Made by a program: the position numbers and the translations under genes. From the NCBI GenBank assembly GCA_016293495.1, contig JAEDED010000009.1, positions 26,435 to 90,434 of the forward strand: 64,000 nt of DNA. The letters are read 5' to 3'. The DNA comes from Treponema sp. (GTDB lineage: Bacteria > Spirochaetota > Spirochaetia > Treponematales > Treponemataceae). Positions 1 through 8,906 of this stretch are shown piece after piece. The notes beneath the pieces were generated by a model. The model searched no databases, was not told where the DNA came from, and was given only the letters and a program-made list of their open reading frames with translations. Every line of letters starts with the position of its first letter. Within the stretch, counting starts at the first letter, position 1.

Positions 1-999
1 GTGGCGGATTGAACATTCACGTGCAAGGTCATAGCGCTGATATTTTTCAAGACCTTTTATGACCATAAAGTTCATTGCAGGGAATACGCTTCCGTGGTAA
101 CCTTCACCGCTGTCTTTAAAGTCAGGGCTGTCAGCACTGAGAGACGGGAACGGATGATCAGTTCCGAAAGTCTTAGGATTTGTCAAATGCTCTACAAGTT
201 TGTCAGCCTTGTCAGCATTAGGAATTTCTGCAAGCAAAGGCCAGAATCCGGCGATTGTTTTCTGTGGAAGAATTGCTTCGTTTTTATCAAGGTCATGATA
301 GAAACCTGTTTTTTCGTTCCACATCATCGAATTGATTCTTGTCTTGAGCGAGAAGTACATTTTTTTGTACTGGAAGCTTAATTCCTTGTCGTTAAGAATG
401 TCACCAAGGGCAGCCATGTGAGTAGCGTTGATTGCCATTGCTGCGTTAAAGTCTACCGGATAGTAAGCCTTGTCACGTGGCGCATTGAACATTCCCGAAC
501 AGCTGGCAGGAACTGCATAAAGTCCGTTTGGTTTTTTGAAGTTTGCGTCAATCCATTCGATGTATTTCTGCAGAATTGGAACAACTTCTTTTACGCGTCT
601 TTTGTTTGCTGATTTATGATAAAGGTTGAATTCTGCCCATGCGAACAAAGGAATTCCAATACCTTCAGGATTAGTCTTGTCTAAAACAGGTTTGTTTTTC
701 TTTAAATCGTATTTCCAGCGGATTGCTCCGTTTTTTTCCTGGCGTGCATAGAGATAATCCAGGTTCTGATTTGCAGGATAATTTCTGTTCGAGTAAACCA
801 GAAAGAAAGAAGAGAAAATAGAATCGAACTGATTGATGACATACTGTTTGTCTTCTGGATATACAAAATATCCGTCTGGAGAAGGTTCGCCCGATTTCGG
901 ATCAAGCCAGAAATCGCCAAGCCAATTCCAGGTTTTATTATAGATGTCTACAAAATCCTGATCGTAAAAGTGGATTTTAGGGAAATCTTTTTTATTCAC
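1..999 (-). CDS. Trehalase/GH63-like glycosidase, partial (C-terminus beyond window)
   Basis: The reverse strand is open for 333 codons and runs off the left edge, so the C-terminal part is missing. The start is a GTG at 999 with a CAGGAG ribosome site about 6 bases upstream. The protein has the look of a six-hairpin (alpha/alpha)6-barrel glycosidase of the trehalase/GH63 group: a WNWLGDFWLD stretch near residue 24, PLFAWAEFN near 117 and an aromatic, Asp-rich DFNAAMA near 183. No signal peptide is visible, so it is probably cytoplasmic and acts on an alpha-glucosidic or mannosyl oligosaccharide. Family level is fairly safe; the substrate is not. Confidence 0.72.
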   Translation of the reverse strand, partial: MNKKDFPKIHFYDQDFVDIYNKTWNWLGDFWLDPKSGEPSPDGYFVYPEDKQYVINQFDSIFSSFFLVYSNRNYPANQNLDYLYARQEKNGAIRWKYDLKKNKPVLDKTNPEGIGIPLFAWAEFNLYHKSANKRRVKEVVPILQKYIEWIDANFKKPNGLYAVPASCSGMFNAPRDKAYYPVDFNAAMAINATHMAALGDILNDKELSFQYKKMYFSLKTRINSMMWNEKTGFYHDLDKNEAILPQKTIAGFWPLLAEIPNADKADKLVEHLTNPKTFGTDHPFPSLSADSPDFKDSGEGYHGSVFPAMNFMVIKGLEKYQRYDLARECSIRH

Positions 1000-1249
1000 A
1001 AAAACTCCTGTCAGTCACCAATTCTGCATTTATTTAAAATAAACACAAATTTGACTGAACGAAAATACAAACACATTATAACACACTTTTTTCAATTTCA
1101 TTCAAAAAAATGAAAAAAAATGCAAAATTTGTAAGAAATTTCTAAAAATTTATGATTTTAATACTTGAAAAAAGAGACAAAAATGTGGTAAAGCCACGTT
1201 TTTGCCTCTTTTTCTTCAGAGATTATGTAAAATTAAGCTTTTCTGAGCT
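1000..1249. promoter_or_regulatory. A+T-rich intergenic stretch
   Basis: There is no gene here. It holds the 5' region of the leftward glycosidase gene (an A/T-rich tract at about 1020-1160) and the terminator of the next leftward gene. I could not pick a single convincing promoter. Confidence 0.4.
1168..1213 (-). terminator. Rho-independent terminator of the 580-aa gene
   Basis: A nearly perfect stem of about 19 bp (arms GAGACAAAAATGTGG and GCCACGTTTTTGCCTC with A and T tracts outside) lies 36 bases beyond the stop at 1250. It could work in both directions. Confidence 0.8.
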
Positions 1250-2992
1250 TTAGAGTGCGAGGTCTCTGTAGTAAAGCTTAATAATTTCGTGCTGTGACTT
1301 ATGTCTTGATTTAAGAAGAAGTCCGCGCATTCCAGAACGGTAAACATATCCTGATGAGTTATAGATTTCAAACTGAGGGTCAGTTCTAAAGTCCATGTTA
1401 TAAATCTGAATACGTCTGAACGGATTGATTCCCACGATTATTACGTAATGTGTAAGACCGAGAGGGAAGTCGATATCAATGAACATTGTCTTGTTTTCGT
1501 CCTGGGAAATCTTGATGTCGCGGGCAATTGTCCATGACCAGATTGTTGTTCCGTCAAGATCAGTAACTTTTGCAAAGTGAGGGTAGTAAGGATTATTGTG
1601 AACGATTACCGGGTAAATGTCACACATTGTGCGCAGGTCAAGACCTGTAAGGTCAGAGATGTATGAGTTTACGATCAGGTAACCGCATTTTTCGAGATTT
1701 GCATATCCTGAAATTTTTCCGTACTGGATAAAGGCATCACCTGCTGTAACTGCGTTAACTACAGAAAGATTTGAATCGTTTTCTGTAAGACGGATTTTGT
1801 TGTTATCAAGCTTGCAGGCATCCGAAATCTTCTTTACACAAGGTTCAAGAACCGGTTCAAGTCTGTCTGCGTTTTCTGAACCTGCACTTTTGAGGTAAGA
1901 GTAAACGCGGAGAATTCCGGCAGCCTGTGCAACTGTAAAGTTGTTGTCAGTAAGAGAAGCAGGAATTGAAAGAATTCGCATAACTTCCGATGATTTTTCA
2001 TTAATAAGGAAGTATTCAGCAATTCTGTCGGCTGTGAATACGTCACAGAGTGAATTCTGTACGGCATGAGAAATCATGCTCTTGTAATTTTCCATCTGAA
2101 CTTCAAGTCCCTGCGAGAGTTTTGCGAGGTTTCCGAAGTAAGGAGTAGAAAGATAAGTTCTTTTAGTTCCCTTAATAAATGAAACAGGAACTGTATTCAA
2201 AGCTTCGTTGTATCTTCCGGCACTGCTCATTGCAGCTGTATACGAAATAACTGTCTGTTCTGTTACAGTATTTGCAAAAGATGCATCGTTCTGGGCAAGT
2301 CGTGTAAATTCTGAAATGATTGCAGCGTTCAAGGTGTTTACAGAACTCTGCATTTCAACTTTTGTAGAACCTGCAAGTTCAGCAGCTGTATCGATTGAGA
2401 AACCAGCCTGTTTTACATAAGAACGGTAGCTTGCAAATTTTGAGTTCTGGAGAAGAACAAGTCTTGATTCCTGGAGCATTGGTGCAAGAAGTGCGTATGA
2501 AGAACTTCTGCCTTCAAGAAGAGCCTGTTTTGCCTTTATGTCTGTAAATGAGTAGCCGCTCAATGGTTTTGTCACGATAGAAACGGAATTGATTTCTTCA
2601 GGAAATTCGCCTGTAATCATCAAAGGTGCAGATTCGCCTTCATCAGAAACAGCAAATGTAATCGAAATATCGCTGTCGAAGTTCAAAGTGATTGAATTTG
2701 AAGATTCCTCGTAACTTTTAAGAACAGCCTTTTTAGTTATGTCTTTAAGGGAATATTCAACTGAATTTGAATCATCTCCAGAAAACTGAAGTCCGTTGTA
2801 TGCAATTTGGAACTGATTTTTTAGCGAAGTTTCACCTTCAGTATTTTCAGCTTCCAATAATGTAACCCTCATTGAATGAATGGTTTTTCTTATGATAGAA
2901 TCGCTTCTAAATTGAATAACAAAAATGCCGACAATAATAACGGCGTAAAGGACAATCAGTCCCAGTGACTTTCTGACAATATGTTTACGCAT
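1250..2992 (-). CDS. Hypothetical membrane-anchored protein
   Basis: This 580-residue protein is not recognised. It starts with basic residues and one hydrophobic segment (about residues 8-26), then is hydrophilic, so it is probably anchored in the inner membrane with the bulk in the periplasm, or is exported. The middle is mainly predicted helix rich in Ala, Ser and Leu; the C-terminal 150 residues are richer in beta-type residues with Tyr, Pro and Trp. The ATG at 2992 has no strong ribosome site. It is divergent from the TPR gene, with about 80 bases between the starts, so they may share a control region. Probably a spirochaete-specific conserved protein. Confidence 0.6.
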   Translation of the reverse strand: MRKHIVRKSLGLIVLYAVIIVGIFVIQFRSDSIIRKTIHSMRVTLLEAENTEGETSLKNQFQIAYNGLQFSGDDSNSVEYSLKDITKKAVLKSYEESSNSITLNFDSDISITFAVSDEGESAPLMITGEFPEEINSVSIVTKPLSGYSFTDIKAKQALLEGRSSSYALLAPMLQESRLVLLQNSKFASYRSYVKQAGFSIDTAAELAGSTKVEMQSSVNTLNAAIISEFTRLAQNDASFANTVTEQTVISYTAAMSSAGRYNEALNTVPVSFIKGTKRTYLSTPYFGNLAKLSQGLEVQMENYKSMISHAVQNSLCDVFTADRIAEYFLINEKSSEVMRILSIPASLTDNNFTVAQAAGILRVYSYLKSAGSENADRLEPVLEPCVKKISDACKLDNNKIRLTENDSNLSVVNAVTAGDAFIQYGKISGYANLEKCGYLIVNSYISDLTGLDLRTMCDIYPVIVHNNPYYPHFAKVTDLDGTTIWSWTIARDIKISQDENKTMFIDIDFPLGLTHYVIIVGINPFRRIQIYNMDFRTDPQFEIYNSSGYVYRSGMRGLLLKSRHKSQHEIIKLYYRDLAL

Positions 2993-3072
2993 TTGATGTC
3001 AGTTTAGCCAACAAACAAGGGAAAATCAACTGTTTGCCCGCTTTTTTAGAACAGATCGTCAGGAAAAATATT

Positions 3073-4467
3073 ATGAGAAAAACAAAACGTATTATTGCCA
3101 TTTTGCTTACAGCAGGAATTTTTTTCAGCGGATTTGCCGCAGAAGTTAAAAACGAGAAGGCTGCAGAGAAAAAAACTTCTTCAAATACAAAAGTTGAGTT
3201 TGTCCAGAACCTTCAGGATATTCTTGAAACAGGCGATTTAGACAAGGCAATTGCATATTTTGACTCGCTCTCGGCTTCAGATTCCCAGGATGCAAACCTT
3301 ATGCTCATAAAAGGCTCGCTTTTGATTTCTGCCGGAAAAATAAAAGAAGCTTCGGCGCTTTTAAATTCCCTTGAAGAAAAAGCTCCTTCAAACATTGAAG
3401 TCCTCGAAATGAAAATAATCGTTGCAAAAGCTGCCGGCCCTAAATCTTTAGCAGAAAAGAAAGCCGCAATCTCAAAAGTTATTGCCCTCGATCCTAACAA
3501 CGCAACTGCAAATATTGAACTCGGCCAGGAACAGGTTCTCAATCATAAATACAAAACTGCAAGAAATTACTATAAAAAAGCACTTATCAGCGCACCTGAA
3601 GAGCCAAATGCCCTTTTCGGTTACGGACAGACTTCTTATTACCTTAACGACATCGATGAAGCAAAAACAGCCTTCAAGAAAATGATTGCACTTAATCCAA
3701 ACGAAGCAATTGCATATCAGTACCTCGGAAAACTTGAAGCCGAAGATGAAAATTACAAAAACGCCCTCGAATACATAAACAAAGCAATACAAATCGAAGA
3801 TGACAATTATGAATTCTACATGGATTTAGGTCAGTATCTCCGTTACAGAGGAAAATTCGCAGATGCAGAAAAAGCCTGGACAAAAGCAATTTCAATCAAT
3901 CCGGATTACTTCCTTGCATATACTTACCGTGCGGGGCTTTACGATGAACAGAACAAGTTTGACCTTGCCCTGAATGATTACCGCAAGGTTATTGAAACAA
4001 ATCCTGACTATTACTTTGCTTACGAAGCGCTCGGCATTATGGCCTGGTATGCAAAAAGCTATGACGAAGCCCGCGCGGCATTTGAAAAAGCATACGGATA
4101 TAACAAAAAAAATATTTCTTATCCTCTTATGATTGCAGCCTGTTACATAAAAGCCGGAAAACTTCAGAAAGCAAAGCTTTTCCTTGAACAGGTCATGAAA
4201 AATATGGATGACAAGAAGAGTGTTGAATTTTCTATGGTTAGACTTTATCATGATCAGGGACCAGGAAACGCAGAAAATGATCTTGCTTTAAAAATTCCTA
4301 AGATTGACAAGACAACTACAAGAGGAAAAATGCTTTATTATTTTGCACTTTATTACGACTTGAAAGGTGTTGAATCACTGGCCTCAAAATATTACACAGA
4401 AGTTAAAAACATGCAGAGTCCGATGTTCTTTGAATATCGTCTTGCAGAATGGAGCCTTGCAAAATGA
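3073..4467 (+). CDS. TPR-repeat exported protein
   Basis: I choose the ATG at 3073 (464 residues) rather than an upstream in-frame TTG at 3034, because AGGAAA lies just before the ATG and the result is a clean signal peptide (MRKTKR, hydrophobic core, cleavage near FAA). After a Lys/Glu-rich linker the protein is built of tetratricopeptide repeats, with the usual Gly/Ala/Tyr/Pro spacing at roughly 34-residue steps (for example ALFGYGQTSYYLNDIDEAKT and the block ending in INPDYFLAYTYRAG). TPRs bind partner proteins. The stop overlaps the next start (ATGA), so it is translationally coupled to the TraB-like gene. The partner is unknown. Confidence 0.85.
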   Translation: MRKTKRIIAILLTAGIFFSGFAAEVKNEKAAEKKTSSNTKVEFVQNLQDILETGDLDKAIAYFDSLSASDSQDANLMLIKGSLLISAGKIKEASALLNSLEEKAPSNIEVLEMKIIVAKAAGPKSLAEKKAAISKVIALDPNNATANIELGQEQVLNHKYKTARNYYKKALISAPEEPNALFGYGQTSYYLNDIDEAKTAFKKMIALNPNEAIAYQYLGKLEAEDENYKNALEYINKAIQIEDDNYEFYMDLGQYLRYRGKFADAEKAWTKAISINPDYFLAYTYRAGLYDEQNKFDLALNDYRKVIETNPDYYFAYEALGIMAWYAKSYDEARAAFEKAYGYNKKNISYPLMIAACYIKAGKLQKAKLFLEQVMKNMDDKKSVEFSMVRLYHDQGPGNAENDLALKIPKIDKTTTRGKMLYYFALYYDLKGVESLASKYYTEVKNMQSPMFFEYRLAEWSLAK

Positions 4468-5657
4468 GCCGAACAAAACAGGTACTTGAATTAAACGGAC
4501 GCAAAATTATTCTTATCGGTACCGCACATGTTTCTCAGGAAAGTATTGATGAAGTAAAGCAGGAAATTGAAGAAAATTCACCGGACTGCATTGCAATCGA
4601 ACTTGATGAACGCCGCTATAATTCCATGATTGATCCTGAAGGATGGAAGAAGCTTGATATCGTAAAGGTATTAAAACGCAATGAAGGATTTCTTCTGCTT
4701 GCAAATCTTGTACTTGGATCGTTCCAGCGCAAAATGGGAAAAAATGCCGGTATTAAGCCGGGCGACGAAATGATGGCTGCGATAAAACTGGCAGGCGAAA
4801 AAAACATTCCGTTTACTCTGGTAGACAGACCGATTCAGGTAACACTCCGCCGTGCGTGGGCAAAAAATTCGTTCTGGGGAAAATGCAAGCTTCTTGCATC
4901 ACTTCTTGCCAGCGCTTTTGATAAAGAGGAAATTTCACAGGAACAGATTGAAAGTCTTAAAACCGAAAATGAAATGGACTCAATGATGAAAGAACTTTCA
5001 GACTATCTTCCAAAGGTAAAAGAAGTTCTCATCGATGAACGCGACAGATATCTTGCCGCACATATCTGGGAATCTGAAGGTGATACAGTACTTGCAGTTC
5101 TCGGAGCAGGACATCTTCCTGGCGTTCAGGCTTATCTTGAAAAGATGGCCGCTAAAACAGAAAGCACAGATGTTTCTGATATTTCATCAGTACCGCCAAA
5201 ATCAACTGGCGGTAAAATTGCAAGCTGGATTCTTCCGGCTGTAATCATCGGTCTGATTGTGTATGGCTTTATTTACGGCGGATCAAAAATCGGCGGTCAT
5301 ATGGCGCTTTCGTGGGCAATCTGGAACGGCGGTCTTGCTGCCGCAGCTACAATTCTTGCACTTGGAAATCCATTGACAGTTCTCACAGCGCTTTTGGGTG
5401 CGCCTATTACTTCACTTGCACCTTTTATCGGTGTCGGAATGGTTACAGGAATCATCCAGGCTTCAATCAGAAAGCCAAAGGTTGAAGACATGGAAACTTT
5501 ACAGGATGATGTCAGAAGCTTTAAGAAATGGTATTCAAACCGCCTGCTTCACATCTTCCTGATTTTTATCTTTTCAACATTAGGTTCTACTGCCGGAACA
5601 TTTATTGCAGGCGCTGACATCGTGTCACTTCTTGCAAAAATCGGAATTCAATTCTAA
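4464..5657 (+). CDS. TraB/PrgY-family membrane protein
   Basis: The start is the ATG at 4464, which overlaps the TGA of the TPR gene and has GGAG 9 bases upstream; an upstream in-frame start at 4449 would lie inside the TPR gene. The 397-residue protein has the TraB/GumN hallmarks: GTAHVS near residue 19, a following EVKQEIEE helix, the acidic IELDERRY motif near 47, and a GAGHLPG motif near 214. The C-terminal third has several hydrophobic segments, as in PrgY-type proteins. The family has Tiki/TraB-like predicted metalloprotease folds; PrgY limits peptide pheromone activity in enterococci. The role in spirochaetes is unknown. Confidence 0.85.
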   Translation: MSRTKQVLELNGRKIILIGTAHVSQESIDEVKQEIEENSPDCIAIELDERRYNSMIDPEGWKKLDIVKVLKRNEGFLLLANLVLGSFQRKMGKNAGIKPGDEMMAAIKLAGEKNIPFTLVDRPIQVTLRRAWAKNSFWGKCKLLASLLASAFDKEEISQEQIESLKTENEMDSMMKELSDYLPKVKEVLIDERDRYLAAHIWESEGDTVLAVLGAGHLPGVQAYLEKMAAKTESTDVSDISSVPPKSTGGKIASWILPAVIIGLIVYGFIYGGSKIGGHMALSWAIWNGGLAAAATILALGNPLTVLTALLGAPITSLAPFIGVGMVTGIIQASIRKPKVEDMETLQDDVRSFKKWYSNRLLHIFLIFIFSTLGSTAGTFIAGADIVSLLAKIGIQF

Positions 5658-5720
5658 TTTCAAGAATTCAATTCTAATCTGCGGAATTGAATTCTAGTCA
5701 TCGGAATTCAACTCTAACTT
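5641..5720. repeat. Four 20-bp tandem repeats spanning two convergent stop codons
   Basis: Four degenerate units of exactly 20 bp start at 5641, 5661, 5681 and 5701, each built around GGAATTCAATTCTAA. Unit 1 supplies the last codons and TAA of the TraB-like gene; units 3-4 supply the last codons and TAG of radA on the other strand. Confidence 0.9.
5664..5694. terminator. Palindromic hairpin between convergent genes
   Basis: GAATTCAATTC and GAATTGAATTC form a perfect 11-bp inverted repeat with a 9-base loop. There is no T tract, so it may be a weak bidirectional terminator or mRNA 3'-end stabiliser formed by the tandem repeats. Confidence 0.5.
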
Positions 5721-7055
5721 GATAAGATCAGAAATGTTTGTTACGACAGTAACACCGTCTTCTTTTTCCGGGGCAACAACGGTCTTGTAACCAAGACTGA
5801 TTGCCGTCCTGGCTCTCTGTTTAATTCTTCCGACAGGGCGTATTTCGCCTGCAAGACTTAATTCACCAATTAACACAGTGCCGTCTTTGATTGCAACTCC
5901 TGTGCGGGCAGAGTAAAGCGCTGCCGCAAGAGAGGCATCAATTGCACTTTCTGTAAGGCGTACTCCGCCGGCAACGTTGATGTAAATATCCTGATCACTG
6001 AATCTTAAACCGGTCCGTTTTTCGATAACGGCTGCAACGCGGCTTACTCGCGCACTGTCAATTTTATCAGAATAAACACGGGTTAAGCTTGATTTTGCCG
6101 GAACCGTCAGTGCCTGAATTTCTACCAGAAAAACTCTTGTTCCTTCAAACACGGCACATACTGCAACGCCATTCGGAGTTTTACCTTCACGCCGCGTAAT
6201 GAACATTGTACTTGGATCAGTTACCGGTACAAGACCTGTTGCCGTCATTTCGAAAATTCCTAGCTCGTCAACAGAACCGAAACGGTTTTTATAAGCCCTT
6301 AAAAATCTTATTTCGTCATTGTTTCTTTCAAACGAAATTACAGTGTCTACCATATGTTCGAGCGCTTTAGGGCCAGCAATGTTTCCGTCTTTTGTAACAT
6401 GACATGTCATAATCAGAACTGATTCATGTTCCTTGACCCAGCCTACAAGTTCGTTCGTACAGTACTTGAGCTGGTTTACAGTTCCGGGAATTATTCCGCC
6501 TTCAATCGAATAAACTGTCTGTATTGAATCTATGATTACAAGTGCCGGTTTTAATTCGTTTAAGGCATCAAGAATATCTTCAAGGCGCATTGTCGGCATT
6601 ATCTGAATGTTTTCGCAGTCGACGTTAAGACGGTTTGCGCGAGATTTGATCTGGCTTGAAGATTCCTCGCCTGAAACGTAAAGAACGAGACCGGATTTTG
6701 TTTTAGAAAAAGCTGCACAGGTCTGAAGGAGAAGGGTAGATTTACCGATTCCAGGTTCGCCGCCAAGAAGAATCGCAGAACGTTTGGTTGCGCCTTTGCC
6801 TCCGAGCACGCGGTCAAATTCTTCAATGCCGGTAGAGAACCGGTCGTCATCCATGGCAGTTACATCAGACAGCGGCATCGGTTTTACCTTTGATGCAATC
6901 TGTCCCGGTGCAACAGAAGATAAGGCATTCGGATCTGTAATACATTCCTCGAGTGTATTCCACGAAGAGCATTCAGGACATCGTCCAAGCCATCTCGGCT
7001 GAACAAATCCGCAGTTAGAACATTTATAACAGATCGAAACTTTTTTCTTGGCCAT
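5694..7055 (-). CDS. radA: DNA repair protein RadA
   Basis: RadA processes recombination intermediates by driving branch migration. The 453-residue length is normal. Visible parts are the N-terminal zinc finger (C12-x2-C15 and C26-x2-C29), the Walker A GEPGIGKST at 99-107, the RadA-specific KNRFG motif near 256, and a C-terminal Lon-protease-like domain with RPVGRIKQR. The ATG at 7055 has CAGGAG 6 bases upstream. It converges on the TraB-like gene, and the two stop codons lie within one tandem repeat. Confidence 0.97.
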   Translation of the reverse strand: MAKKKVSICYKCSNCGFVQPRWLGRCPECSSWNTLEECITDPNALSSVAPGQIASKVKPMPLSDVTAMDDDRFSTGIEEFDRVLGGKGATKRSAILLGGEPGIGKSTLLLQTCAAFSKTKSGLVLYVSGEESSSQIKSRANRLNVDCENIQIMPTMRLEDILDALNELKPALVIIDSIQTVYSIEGGIIPGTVNQLKYCTNELVGWVKEHESVLIMTCHVTKDGNIAGPKALEHMVDTVISFERNNDEIRFLRAYKNRFGSVDELGIFEMTATGLVPVTDPSTMFITRREGKTPNGVAVCAVFEGTRVFLVEIQALTVPAKSSLTRVYSDKIDSARVSRVAAVIEKRTGLRFSDQDIYINVAGGVRLTESAIDASLAAALYSARTGVAIKDGTVLIGELSLAGEIRPVGRIKQRARTAISLGYKTVVAPEKEDGVTVVTNISDLIKLELNSDD

Positions 7056-7139
7056 AATATCTCCTGTTTTATTATAGTGAAATTTTAAGCGCCGTCATTT
7101 TTTTCAAACCCGCACTGCAGGCCGAACGAATCGCAGTTT

Positions 7140-7520
7140 CTAAAACGAAACAGCATCGGCTTTCAAGGAATTTTCAGAGCCCTGACCTTTGAGAACTACA
7201 ATAATCTGATTCGGCGCGCAGCAGAGCCATTGCCCGGCCTTAGAAATTTTTCCTTGATGAACACAGATTTTATTCTCGCACGGAGAGGCAGTAATCATAA
7301 CTTCTCCGTCTTGAATTGCAATGTGAGTTTCTCCAAGATTCCCTTTGACAGAAAAAGATTTGTTCTGATTCAGGTCGTATTCGTAAACGTCTTCGCCGTA
7401 AGAAACCTCTGCAAGAAGCTTTGAATTTCCTGTAAATATCATACTAAAATAATGCACAATAACGCACAAAAAGAGAATTAAAATCAAAAAATCGCAAGGT
7501 TTTGTAATTATTTTTCTCAT
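7140..7520 (-). CDS. NusG domain II family protein
   Basis: The 126-residue protein has an N-terminal membrane segment (about residues 8-27) and a domain matching the stand-alone NusG-II family: SPCENKICVHQGKI followed by a Gly-Gln-Trp and CCAPNQIIV. The Cys residues are characteristic of the family. I choose the inner ATG at 7520 (MRKIIT); an in-frame ATG at 7553 would put 11 untypical residues before the membrane segment. The function is not established; it is probably a membrane-attached extracytoplasmic beta domain. A forward promoter overlaps its 5' end. Confidence 0.85.
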   Translation of the reverse strand: MRKIITKPCDFLILILFLCVIVHYFSMIFTGNSKLLAEVSYGEDVYEYDLNQNKSFSVKGNLGETHIAIQDGEVMITASPCENKICVHQGKISKAGQWLCCAPNQIIVVLKGQGSENSLKADAVSF

Positions 7521-7525
7521 TATTA

Positions 7526-7554
7526 TTGACAATCCTTCAATCTCATTGTACATT
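7526..7554 (+). promoter_or_regulatory. Strong sigma-70-type promoter pointing away from the NusG-II gene
   Basis: TTGACA at 7526-7531 and TACATT at 7549-7554 are 17 bases apart. No forward protein gene follows; the transcript would begin near 7561. Confidence 0.7.
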
Positions 7555-7560
7555 AAATAT

Positions 7561-7656
7561 AGCTTGTAAATAAGCTGATAAACTCTCTCCGATGTCCAGC
7601 TTGCTGGACGGTAGAGCTCTTGGAAAGCGTTGCTCTTCGAGAGCTCTATTTTTTTT
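7561..7656 (+). ncRNA. Candidate small RNA with terminator
   Basis: From the predicted start near 7561 the RNA would be about 96 nt. It holds three hairpins: AGCTT/AAGCT (7561-7576), GTCCAGC/GCTGGAC (7594-7609) and AGAGCTCT/AGAGCTCT (7613-7647), the last followed by eight T's (7649-7656) as a Rho-independent terminator. There is no usable reading frame. I do not recognise the family. The region could also act as leader for the opposite-strand NusG-II gene. Confidence 0.55.
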
Positions 7657-7668
7657 AAACTGAATTTT

Positions 7669-7707
7669 TAACGGCATCTGTTATGTTCAATAACCGATGC
7701 CGTTTTG
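7669..7707. terminator. Terminator of cysE, possibly bidirectional
   Basis: AACGGCATCTGTTAT and ATAACCGATGCCGTT form a 14-15-bp stem with one mismatch just beyond the cysE stop. T-rich sequence follows on the forward strand and only a short run on the reverse. Confidence 0.6.
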
Positions 7708-7710
7708 TTT

Positions 7711-8580
7711 TTATTTTGACTGTGTAAGAACTGACCCTGCAGGAACTGATTTTGTAACCCAGGTATTACCGCCGACTGTTGAACCTTTTCCGATGACGGT
7801 TTCTCCGCCGAGGATTGTTGCTCCAGCATAAATTGTTACGTCGTCTTCAACTGTCGGATGGCGTTTCTTATCCTGAAGGTCTTTCTTGACGCTCAGTGCC
7901 CCGAGAGTAACGCCCTGGTAAATCTTTACGTTATTACCGATGACTGTTGTTTCACCGATTACGATTCCTGTTCCGTGATCGATACAGAAACTTTCACCGA
8001 TAGTTGCGCCCGGATGGATGTCGATTCCTGTTTTGCCGTGAACATGTTCGCTCATGATTCTTGGAATTACAGGAACTCCGTTCTTGAATAAGAAATGTGC
8101 AAGGCGGTGAACGACGATTGCTTCAAGTCCCGGATAAGAAAGAATTACTTCTTCACGACTGTGAGCAGCAGGATCTCCGTAGAAGGCTGCCTTGACGTCG
8201 AGCTGAATCTTGCGTCTGATTTCTGGAATTTCCTGAATGAGTGCAAGAACTACAGTTTCGGCAAGTTTATAGCAGTGGGAATTTTGAATGTCTTCAACGT
8301 TTGATTTTTTTTCTTCACATACTGTAAAAAGAAGAGCCTTCTGAATTTCTCTTGTTAATATGGAAATAATTCTGTTTACATGAACGCCTGTAATGTAGCG
8401 CAGGTTTCCTGTTTCAATATTTTCATCATATTTGAATCCAGGAAAAATCAGGAACTGAAGATCAGAAAGGACTGAGACAACATTCTGCCTGTTAGGAAAG
8501 TTTTCTGCGCCGGAACGGTTGATTCCGCCCTGCTGTTCGTAGGATTCCATGATGTTGTCGATTAAGTGGTCAATGTTCAT
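7711..8580 (-). CDS. cysE: Serine O-acetyltransferase
   Basis: The enzyme makes O-acetylserine from serine and acetyl-CoA, the first step of cysteine synthesis. The start is the ATG at 8580 with AGGAG 7 bases upstream (289 residues). The C-terminal half is a left-handed beta-helix of hexapeptide repeats with the catalytic signature DIHPGATIGESFCIDHGTG and a second histidine in HPTVEDD. The N-terminal part is longer than in E. coli CysE and resembles the EpsC/SrpH type. It is a single-gene unit between a terminator and the divergent tRNA-Thr promoter. Confidence 0.93.
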   Translation of the reverse strand: MNIDHLIDNIMESYEQQGGINRSGAENFPNRQNVVSVLSDLQFLIFPGFKYDENIETGNLRYITGVHVNRIISILTREIQKALLFTVCEEKKSNVEDIQNSHCYKLAETVVLALIQEIPEIRRKIQLDVKAAFYGDPAAHSREEVILSYPGLEAIVVHRLAHFLFKNGVPVIPRIMSEHVHGKTGIDIHPGATIGESFCIDHGTGIVIGETTVIGNNVKIYQGVTLGALSVKKDLQDKKRHPTVEDDVTIYAGATILGGETVIGKGSTVGGNTWVTKSVPAGSVLTQSK

Positions 8581-8698
8581 ATAAAGCTCCTGAGCGGAAT
8601 TAATTTGCCTGTAAAACCATAGCATAATTTCAATTAAAGTTCTATTATAAGTATATTAATAAAAGTTTTAGAAATTCGCAAAAAAATCCTTCTTGTTA

Positions 8699-8727
8699 TT
8701 GACACAAATATATCTGTTGTGTATATT
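8699..8727 (+). promoter_or_regulatory. Promoter of the tRNA-Thr/rpmG/tRNA-Trp/secE/nusG unit
   Basis: TTGACA (8699-8704), a 17-base spacer and TATATT (8722-8727) lie 31 bases before the tRNA-Thr gene. Confidence 0.85.
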
Positions 8728-8758
8728 TCTAAAACACATCATTTTCATTGGGTTTTTT

Positions 8759-8831
8759 GCCCTTGTAGCTCAGTCGGTAGAGCGCAACCATGGTAAGGTT
8801 GAGGTCTGCGGTCCGATTCCGCACGGGGGCT
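8759..8831 (+). tRNA. tRNA-Thr (GGT)
   Basis: A full cloverleaf is visible: acceptor GCCCTTG/CGGGGGC, the D arm with GTAGCTCAGTCGG, an anticodon loop ATGGTAA giving GGT, and a T arm GCGGTCCGATTCCGC. The CCA end is not encoded. Confidence 0.93.
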
Positions 8832-8906
8832 ATATATAAAGGGAAAGATGACTGTGAGGTTAAATAAACCAAATAAAAACGATATTGTTTTTTAGGAGTA
8901 TATATT

